Shown here: positions 57,557 through 64,000 of the stretch, piece by piece | Layout: each line of letters opens with the position of its first letter | Position numbering within the stretch: position 1 is the first letter of the stretch | Origin: Oscheius dolichura | Taxonomy: Eukaryota; Nematoda; Chromadorea; Rhabditida; Rhabditidae | Direction of reading: 5' to 3' | Assembly (NCBI GenBank): GCA_932521035.1 | Contig: OW051494.1 | Span: 4,450,001-4,514,000 of the forward strand | Length of the DNA: 64,000 nt | The notes under the pieces: generated by a model | Told to the model about the DNA's origin: nothing | The model's input: only the letters and a program-made list of their open reading frames with translations | Databases searched by the model: none | Program-made: the position numbers and the translations under genes

Positions 57557-57764
57557 CTTCACATTTTCTTTTCTGCAATCACTAGTATACAACTGCGAAA
57601 ACCAGTTTGACAAATTTAACACACAAAATACAACAGCGCGGGTGGCCGTACCATGAGGGGTTTCGCAGAAATGGAAAACGGTTTCTAGCATAACTTTTGA
57701 CGCTCTATCGAACGGTATAGGCCTCCCTTCACGAGTCCACCTTAAACTAAGAAGGTTCCCTTGT
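57557..57764 (-). repeat. right arm of the inverted repeat
   Basis: Inverted copy of 57211-57382 with an additional segment at about 57632-57669. Confidence 0.85.
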
Positions 57765-58578
57765 AAGTGCTACGAGGCGAGCAAAGGCAGAAATCAGAAA
57801 GGGAAAGATCAGGAAAACAAACGACGCGCCTCTCAAATAACACGGGCCACGTCTGCCAAAACTACGGGATACAGGGTGTTTTCGAAGAAGAAGAAACAGT
57901 CGAGAAAACCGAAAATACGTATCTGGTGCAAGAGGGCAAACCAAGGACACGCTCTTCTTTTGGAAGGCCCCTTCTGCTACGTGTCGATAGTTAATTGAAA
58001 CGGGGACTGTCGTTGCCAAGAGAGAACGTGACCCGGCGGAAAGTGTCTGGTGGAGGAGGGACTGTGTCAGGGAGGAGGGCCCAACTAAGCGGTAAAAGGC
58101 CGGTCGACCAGAGACCAGACAGGCCCTGCAACGAGTTTCCTCCGCCGGCTGCAACAGCTCATGCAAGAGGCCGATCGATGGCAAAAGTGCGCGAGGGGCT
58201 CCGCCGCAGATCTTTTGGTCTCGACGCCCGTTGCAAAGTCGAAAATATTTGCTTCAAATGCATTCGGAGAAAATAATGCGGCAGCGTCGAGAGAACAGCC
58301 ACACTTTATCTGATAAGCAAAATGTTTCCAGGATCCCCCGAAGAATTAGGTGTCTGTAGTCGAGTAGATTACAGTCTGTGACGGGGAGAGAGGCGAATGC
58401 GCCGGCCTCCCTCCAGCCGTCGTGTTGCCCAGTTGTTCAAACAGTTATTGTCTAAACTTCCGGCGAATAGCTATCCCCCGTGACAGAGTCCGGGAAGGAC
58501 ATCCACTGGGGTCTCCACAGAGACGGCGTCAGGGAGGCAGCCAATGATCATACCTGTCAGTCGGACAATAACATCGCC
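57765..58578. other. intergenic region
   Basis: About 0.8 kb between the foldback element and the small secreted-protein gene. Open frames of up to 145 codons on the minus strand look like chance. Probably contains the promoter of the downstream gene. Confidence 0.4.
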
Positions 58579-58882
58579 ATGAGGCTGCTCCTATTGATTT
58601 CGCTGCTGGTTTGACACTTGTTCCACTTCCAACCAAAGACATTCAGGTCCTCCCCTTATTTGGGGTGCTGCTTCCTTCCGGGAGACCCAACCTGGCTGCC
58701 CTGAATGAGGGTCCACGCTTTCCAAATGGAGTAGGTGAGAGAAAAGAGCTTAATTTTGAGTAAAAGAGGGTTCAGTTGCATGTGGAGCCACTTTCTGCGA
58801 CGCGGAGAGATGCGTGGAGACGCGGGAAGAGGACGGGGTCAAGAAGTACGAGTGCCGAGTAGAGCAGAATGAGGAGAATTGA
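58579..58882 (+). CDS. small secreted cysteine-containing peptide (74 residues)
   Basis: Three exons. Starts MRLLLLISLLVLPLFGVLLP (signal peptide). The short mature part has four Cys: ACGATFCDAERC, then KKYECRVEQ, ending NEEN. Introns use GTTTGA...ATTCAG and GTGAGA...GTTCAG and join in phase. The TGA at 58880-58882 is followed at 58886 by AATAAA, which strongly supports the gene end. Spacing is C-x4-C-x4-C-x12-C. No family recognised. Two disulfides would fit a secreted effector or peptide ligand; that is inference. Confidence 0.65.
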
Positions 58883-58885
58883 GCC

Positions 58886-58891
58886 AATAAA
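58886..58891 (+). terminator. polyadenylation signal AATAAA
   Basis: AATAAA three bases after the stop of the 74-residue secreted peptide gene. Confidence 0.65.
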
Positions 58892-59653
58892 GCATTTTGT
58901 GTATGTGTGGTCCGTGACGTGTTTCTCATCACAAGGTCGTTCGTGTAGTCAACTGAGTCACGTGTGCCGTGGAACAGTCTCCCCGTTCGGAGCCTTGTTA
59001 GACTCTTTCCTACACTTTGGCCTTTTTAAATAAGACGGTATCGGAGGACATATTGGAGGAGGCCATCAGCCGTGAGAACAAGGCCTTAGCGGGGAGAGAG
59101 ACGCAGACCGTCCGCACAATCTGCATATACGCGCCTTTTTCGAACTAATTGAACCGCTTCTCACCTCCCGAACATTCGATTTGAATCCGTTCCGGCTGAC
59201 TATTCCATTTACCTAAAAAGAAGACTTGCCCCTTAAAAATCGTCTTTTCAAATCGGCGATGTTTGTGTTCGATTTGCATATGGCTGACCTGATCCACTTG
59301 GGTTACACATGTTGGCGCGTAAGGACGCCTTGTCCCACCGCCACAACATCACTTTTTGTTCCCTCTTCCCCTATTTACTGCCATGTTATTCCAGTCAATC
59401 CGATTAGCCGGGGGGTTACTGTTCCAAAAGGCGACAATCGGCAGGTGACAGGAACAGGGTCACCACCTCCCAAACACTTCAATCCTCTCATTCCTCGGCA
59501 GCTCCTCCGGCTGTCCCTCGTCGCTTTCAATCCCTGCTTCGCGTCTCTCCTGCTAACCTTTCGTTTTGCTTCTCTTTTGTTTACAGATTGCTGTCCACTA
59601 GTCTCATTTTCTTCCACTCCTCGCCAATCAATCGATACATCTTTCAGTTAACG
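58892..59653. other. intergenic region
   Basis: About 0.75 kb between the secreted-peptide gene and the coiled-coil gene. A 141-codon plus-strand frame (59226-59651) is unrecognised and ends two bases before the next ATG; it is probably the outron or 5' leader. Nothing else seen. Confidence 0.4.
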
Positions 59654-60270
59654 ATGAACAGAAACAACGACAAATTCATCCTCCCGCCTCTGGCCCCTTC
59701 CAGGATGAACCGCGTCTACCCGAAGTTCCACAAATTCGACGTGCCCGGGTAGGTTCTAGCGGCCGAGGAGTAGATGCCCCCCTTTTCAGAGAAAGCGACG
59801 ATTTGAATGATGCCATGCTTGCGGAGGATACTCGCTACGTGGAGGTGAACAGATATCCTCAGGAGAGGGAGACAGTCGCCTTGAGGGTACAACACAAGAT
59901 AAACGAGGAGAGACGAGAGGAGAACAGGGAACTGAGGGAGAGGAACAGGCAGCTGGAGGGCAGGGCAAGGGAACTCGAGCAGGAAAACGAGGACCTGCGG
60001 GTCGAACTGAGAGTCAGCGAGGAACAGAAGAATACAATCAAGAAGACATACGAGAACGTGGTGAGCCAACTGCTCAAGTTCGCGGTGGAGGCACGGGGAG
60101 GCAAGGATGACGGCCTGGACGAGCAGCTTAAGGTGGGCCGACGGCTCTATTCACATAAACACATTCCAGAATATTACCACGATGCTTCTCCAGAGCGACA
60201 CCGATCCGCGAATATCGGCCACTCCTCCCAGCGAGCCTCTCTAGCCGCGCCGTCTCCCTCCCCCGCATAA
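59654..60270 (+). CDS. coiled-coil protein of unknown family
   Basis: Two exons, about 190 residues. Starts MNRNNDKFILPPLAPSRMNR, shortly after TCTTTCAG. The middle is a strong coiled coil with Glu/Arg heptads (INEERREENRELRERNRQLE, RARELEQENEDLRVELRVSE). It continues KTYENVVSQLLKFAVEARG, then a His/Ser/Pro-rich tail ending RASLAAPSPSPA. The coil makes dimerisation likely; no enzyme or DNA-binding motif is seen. AATAAA lies 35 bases after the stop (60305-60310). It could be a structural or centrosomal protein, but nothing in the sequence decides. Confidence 0.72.
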
Positions 60271-60304
60271 TCCCGGTTATAAGTACAAAACTATTGTAGA
60301 TAAT

Positions 60305-60310
60305 AATAAA
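60305..60310 (+). terminator. polyadenylation signal AATAAA
   Basis: AATAAA 35 bases after the coiled-coil gene stop. Confidence 0.6.
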
Positions 60311-61065
60311 TGTATTGCTTTCCAAGAGGAGACTGTCCTCGTTTGCAAACGTTCCCTTTATCAGTGGCCGAGGCCCGGGCTGCTCTGGCTATTTACGTGT
60401 CATGTGTGCCATGAAGATAAGGGTCTTTGTCAGGTCGGGCTCATCCTCCCCTTCGATAAGATCCTACTTCTTGTCATTATCTGCTGACACGCCAGGGAAG
60501 GCGGCTATAACTGACACCATACTTCATCTTCCATGTCGAGTGGATGATCCTCGGGAGAAGGGGCCCATCCCAGAGAATGTATTCGATGTCTTGTGTTATC
60601 ACCCAAAGGCACTCTAGCCCTAGTACTACGTCTTCCTTGTTTTGACTGGGGTTCTGTCTTCCTCGTGACTGTTTCAGGCTGCTCTGATAGGAAATTACGG
60701 CGGGCTGGGGCTATCTGAAACTGTAAAGTGACCGTCTTCCAGAAGAGGACTTGTTTCAAAATGGCTATTTCAAAAGGGATGAGTAACGAGATAAACGGTG
60801 CGAGGGAAGGGAGATTTGATGAGTCAGACTGATAACAGCCACACAGCACGAGGCTAGTGATACAAAGGGCCCCTATCCAGACAAAGAGCCCAATTTCGAC
60901 GGCCCGTGTTTTTGGTCCTTGCTGACTATCTGTGACGGCTCGTATTGGCGCTAGATAAGGCCGCCAGTCCCTCACAGTCAGCCCCACCCAAACTCTTTTT
61001 TGTTTGCCTTTTTGATGACAGACCTCTTCCAATACTTTCTCAACAATTTCTTCTTTTTTTACAGC
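60311..61065. other. intergenic region upstream of the bZIP gene
   Basis: About 0.75 kb. The long minus-strand frame 60505-61209 crosses it and runs into the bZIP gene's first exon; I treat it as a shadow frame. A T-rich run ending TTTTTTTACAG sits just before the bZIP ATG. Confidence 0.45.
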
Positions 61066-62431
61066 ATGGCTCAGCCACCCCTCACAGGACTCAAAATATC
61101 TCCCCTTGGAGAAGTGGAGGGCAGGCAGATGGGCCGGCCACCGGCCATTATCCCCATCGCTACCATTCCCCAACATATCCTGGCCCAGTTCCCTATGGCA
61201 GCTGCCCACAACTCCGGATCATCCCTGATGCTTCAGACACGATCCCTTCCGCCGGTCGGTCGTCCTCCTTTTCCAATAGACCGAGAGATTGCAGTCATTT
61301 ATGAGACGGGAGCCTCTCACCCCCGGAGGACAGTTCAACAGCTTGGCCACCAAGTCATTGCCATTGCCTGCTTATCAAGGCTCGTCCCCGGAGGACGATG
61401 GTGAGGACGAGGTAGGTTGCTGGAGGGAGAGTTGAACTGGAACAGATGACTTTGAAGGGAGGAGATCCGCGGCACAACAGGAGGAGGGAAATGAACAGGA
61501 TTGCACAGCAGAAGAGCAGACTCAAGAAGGACCAAAAGATCACGGACCTGCAGGGGGAGAACGACGTGCTCAAGGCCAAGATAATCTCACTGGACGCGGA
61601 GGTTAAGGTTTGGAAGAACATGGTAGGAGGAGGAAATATGCGGAGAAAGAAGACAGTTTAGACGAAGAAGTCGGAGAACGAGGCGAACGAGTTGAGACGA
61701 CGGCTGGAGGAGAAGGAGGAGAAGATACAGGAACAGCAGAAGACCATCAGGAGACTGAATGTGAGGGATTGGAAGACACGGAGAGTGAGGGGAAAGGTTT
61801 AGAACAGGCACCTGGACGATCTGGACCAGCTGTCGACTGTCTCGACGACGAAGGGACAGGAACTGGACGAGGACGAGACTATGGACGGGCTACAAATCGA
61901 TGACAACCTGGACGAGAAGGTGGTCGACCTCTTGGAGCGGTCAGAGAAGATCGAGACGGAAATTGTCATTGAAAGCAGCTCAACCCCGGAAACGGTGAGT
62001 GGGAGATACGGTAGAGACCGAGGCGATGTAGACGAAGGAGATCCAGAGCCTGACTACCGAGCTCCAAAGGATGTACACTCTGACGAACCAGCAGTCAGAG
62101 GCCAACAAGCTTCTACACCAGGTCTACCCCGCCCTTATATACCCAACCGCCCAATCTTAGGCCCTGGATGACCAGCAGAGACGGTTCCAACTCCACGAGA
62201 AGAGAGAGGGAAGCACCTCCCAGCTGGAGATGAGCTCGGTCCAACAGGTGGCCGTGGCACCCGCAAAGAAGCCGAACAAGGCCAAGAACAGGTGGATCCG
62301 GCGGAATGTCTCGCGGGGAATATCCAAGCGTAGCAGCATAGATAAGGTGAGGAGTACTGTAAGGGGGAAAAGACGCCTCCTTTCAGTACAAGGCAATATC
62401 GAAGATCATGAAGAACGGTAACTTTCGCTGA
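61066..62431 (+). CDS. bZIP transcription factor with extended coiled coil
   Basis: About 345 residues, eight exons. Starts MAQPPLTGLKISPLGEVEGR, one base after TTTTTTTACAG. The N-terminal half is Pro/Ser-rich (activation-type). The basic region is RHNRRREMNRIAQQKSRLKK (Asn, Ala, Ser and Arg at the N-x2-A-x3-S-R positions) and is followed by a leucine-zipper stretch, ITDLQGENDVLKAKIISL. More predicted coil follows in later exons (NELRRRLEEKEEKIQEQQ, EIQSLTTELQRMYTL). The C terminus is basic (NKAKNRWIRRNVSRGISKRS) and ends KIMKNGNFR. All introns join in phase; AATAAA at 62438. The second basic-region Ala is Gln here, so DNA contacts may differ from AP-1/CREB. I cannot assign a bZIP subfamily. 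Confidence 0.8.
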
Positions 62432-62437
62432 GGGACG

Positions 62438-62443
62438 AATAAA
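62438..62443 (+). terminator. polyadenylation signal AATAAA
   Basis: AATAAA seven bases after the bZIP stop codon. Confidence 0.6.
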
Positions 62444-63707
62444 TAGTTTTTTTTCCAATGAGATCAGCTGTTTGTTATCGGAAGTTGCAATTGGCGATTG
62501 GATCGGGGGACGAGTTCCGACGAGACGGACCCGTCATGCAGCTTGTAATGCAGCCGGCTCCGATCCCGTTTCCCAAGTTATCCGCTCATCTTAGCATAAC
62601 GCCTGTCCTTGACCCTCTCGTCCTTACATTTTAAAATTTCCCTCCGGGCTAAGCCGTTTCGTGGAGGTCGAAGTCAGGAGGAGCAGATCTTCGACTCCGA
62701 AGTTTTCCTGTTCTTTGGCAATCCCCCCGCGACCTTGGAGTCTTGAGATCACCCGCAGTCCGTTGTCAATATCCCTTTGTGAGGATGACGGCTTCGACGG
62801 GGGGCTTTCCTCGAGACGCCCGGCTTCCGGCGCTTATAAGACTCCTCCCGTCTGCTCTCGGTAGTCTTCTTGTCCCCGTCGCCATTCCGGAATGCGTAAT
62901 TTCGGACGGTGCACTTGGGTCCTGTTCGAGTACCATTGTCAGAGGGGTGACGCGCCCATACTGAAATGGAGGCGAGTCATTCCCGGCGGGAGGATGTCGC
63001 CGTCGTCTGCCACGGGAAGTCCTCCAAAGCCGGTCAGACTTCGTTTCCTCTGTCATATCCACTTCACCCCCTCTAGGCCACTTTCGCCCATTTGGTCGAG
63101 ATCATAATTCTTCCTGTCTCCTGGTTACAGCTACCCCTCCAGCCACCGAAGATGAGCTTTCCCCCTGCCAATCCACTTTCACCCATGGCAATCCGGTCGC
63201 CAAGGCCATTCTCCTGGGGCGTTATCCGTCCCCGTTGGCACCAGGCCTGACCTTGTCTTTTCCTTTCCCTCAGGCGTGTTCCACCTCCCCGGCCGACCCC
63301 TAAACACCGCCTAATTGCTCAGCTCACCGTCTCTTTTATTCCCCCGACTCTCCACAAAAAAGAAGACTTACCCAGACCCTATCAGAGCTCGGCCTTCACC
63401 CAGCCGGGTTCATGAGGCGTTTCATGCCGATTGTCTTTTAGGTGGGTATCAACGAAAGGCGGATAAAGCGACCCGCGACTGGTTCCTTACCCGCTACGTC
63501 AGGGTTACGCAACAGGGAGCATCTCACTTTTATCGCTTGTAAATGAAAGTCGCAAATGGATCAGACCAAACTGGATCCCCCCACCCATGTTTATTGATGA
63601 GACAACCACCTTCCTCTCTCCAAATATCCATCCCCCCTAACTCGAGAATAGCCTCCTTCCATAGGTCATTTCCCATCGATGTCAACAGCCCCTCGTCCAT
63701 TTCAGAG
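62444..63707. other. intergenic region
   Basis: About 1.26 kb between the bZIP gene and the thiol reductase gene. Only short unrecognised frames. Probably promoter and outron of the downstream gene, ending CCATTTCAG just before its ATG. Confidence 0.45.
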
Positions 63708-64000
63708 ATGCTGTGGCTGCTGCTCTTCCTGCCGGTGCTGGCCTCCGCCCAACAGGTCAACGTGACCATCTTCACCGAGTCCCAGTGTCCCTTCTGTACC
63801 AGGCTGCTGAGAGAACAGATCTGGCCATTCTACGTGGGCAAACCGGGCGTGATGAACCTCCAGGTGGGCAGGAGAACAAAAAGAGGACCACAACTAGTCC
63901 AGATCATCCCCTTCGGAAAGGGCGACTGTACCTACGACTACAATCGCAACTTCCACTGCACCTGCATGCACGGTGCCACCGAGTGCGATCTCAATAGACT
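63708..64000 (+). CDS. IFI30: GILT-like lysosomal thiol reductase (5' part; continues beyond window)
   Basis: Secreted/lysosomal thioredoxin-fold enzyme that reduces disulfides of endocytosed proteins. Starts MLWLLLFLPVLASAQQ (signal peptide), two bases after CCATTTCAG. The thioredoxin strand VNVTIFTESQCPFC carries the CPFC active site. IIPFGKGDCTY and the GILT signature CTCMHGATECDLN follow, as expected for the family. One intron (about 63862-63900) ends in AACTAGTCCAG or slightly earlier; the CCAG acceptor keeps the frame. The window ends in the middle of the gene after DLNR, so the second half is not visible. Confidence 0.92.
   Translation, partial: MLWLLLFLPVLASAQQVNVTIFTESQCPFCTRLLREQIWPFYVGKPGVMNLQVGRRTKRGPQLVQIIPFGKGDCTYDYNRNFHCTCMHGATECDLNR

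Larger units (their letters stand above)
57211..57764. mobile_element. foldback/MITE-like element with long terminal inverted repeats
   Basis: 554 bases with ends ACAAGGGAACC and its complement GGTTCCCTTGT. The left arm (57211-57382) and right arm (57557-57764) are near-perfect inverted copies: AAGGTGGACTCGTGAAGGG, GAGCGTCAAAAGTTATGCTA, ACACACAAAATAC and ACTAGTATAC all appear in both orientations. The right arm carries about 38 extra bases (57632-57669, including ATGAGGGG). The loop is about 175 bases and holds no transposase. This is the shape of a non-autonomous DNA transposon moved by an enzyme encoded elsewhere. No clear target-site duplication: TA precedes the left tip but AA follows the right. 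A 98-codon minus-strand frame inside (57282-57578) starts in the right arm and ends in the left, and is not considered a gene. Confidence 0.85.

Noticed and set aside
57282-57578. 98-codon frame inside the foldback element
   Set aside because: It starts in the right arm, crosses the loop and ends in the left arm, and resembles no transposase.
60505-61209. 234-codon open frame on the minus strand
   Set aside because: It overlaps the first exon of the well-supported bZIP gene on the other strand and shows no domain or splice logic; shadow frame.
1-64000. tRNA genes
   Set aside because: I looked for B-box sequences such as GGTTCGAATCC on both strands and found none with a matching A box; a covariance search would be needed to be sure.
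1-64000. CRISPR array, bacterial operon or integrated virus
   Set aside because: Spliced animal genes fill the window; no direct-repeat array, phage or viral genes were recognised.

Overview
The window looks like a compact animal nuclear genome, most probably a nematode. Genes are split by many short introns, mostly about 36-60 bases, with GT...TTTAG or TTTCAG borders. Several proteins belong to families that are expanded in nematodes: DUF19-like cysteine-rich secreted proteins and a CYGC-type carbohydrate sulfotransferase. Most start codons lie 0-25 bases after a pyrimidine-rich AG acceptor, which is what spliced-leader trans-splicing would leave. The species cannot be named from the sequence. 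All gene models were spliced by eye, so individual exon borders are less certain than the gene calls.

Layout: TMEM131-like (minus, 1-5028, runs off the left edge); DUS4L-type tRNA dihydrouridine synthase (6401-7611); DUF19-like secreted protein (7950-8972); a protein with two Myb/SANT-like domains (10505-12273); a short T-box factor (minus, 13098-14298); small orphan genes at 15341-15589 and 15824-16366 (both minus); MED19 (16601-17462); a multi-pass membrane protein (minus, 17697-18722); a large fusion of a cysteine-desulfurase-like enzyme to a TtcA-like tRNA thiolase (18789-22238); a small cysteine-rich secreted protein (22397-22841); an ARHGAP21/23 (PAC-1)-type RhoGAP (24934-33185); a giant LDLa, cysteine-rich, probably GPI-anchored protein (minus, 33538-38940); a C2H2 protein (minus, 41578-42055) and a small protein (minus, 42257-42701); an SLC22-like transporter (43260-45451); DCAKD-type dephospho-CoA kinase (minus, 45526-46433); the AF10/ZFP-1 chromatin reader (minus, 47329-52006); a sulfotransferase (53458-54651); a zinc-finger protein (minus, 55072-55973); a foldback transposable element (57211-57764); a small secreted protein (58579-58882); a coiled-coil protein (59654-60270); a bZIP protein (61066-62431); and the start of a GILT-like thiol reductase (63708 onward).

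The most unusual locus is 18789-22238. One continuous spliced frame joins a PLP-dependent class V aminotransferase/cysteine desulfurase to a PP-loop tRNA 2-thiolation enzyme. This would place the sulfur donor and the tRNA-modifying enzyme in one polypeptide. The linker is crossed by a GC-AG intron; keeping that intron would end the protein after the desulfurase half.

Base composition is mosaic. Housekeeping-type genes at 6401-7611, 15824-18722 and about 42257-46433 are AT-rich. Most of the others (RhoGAP, AF10, T-box, secreted proteins, fusion enzyme) are GC-rich.
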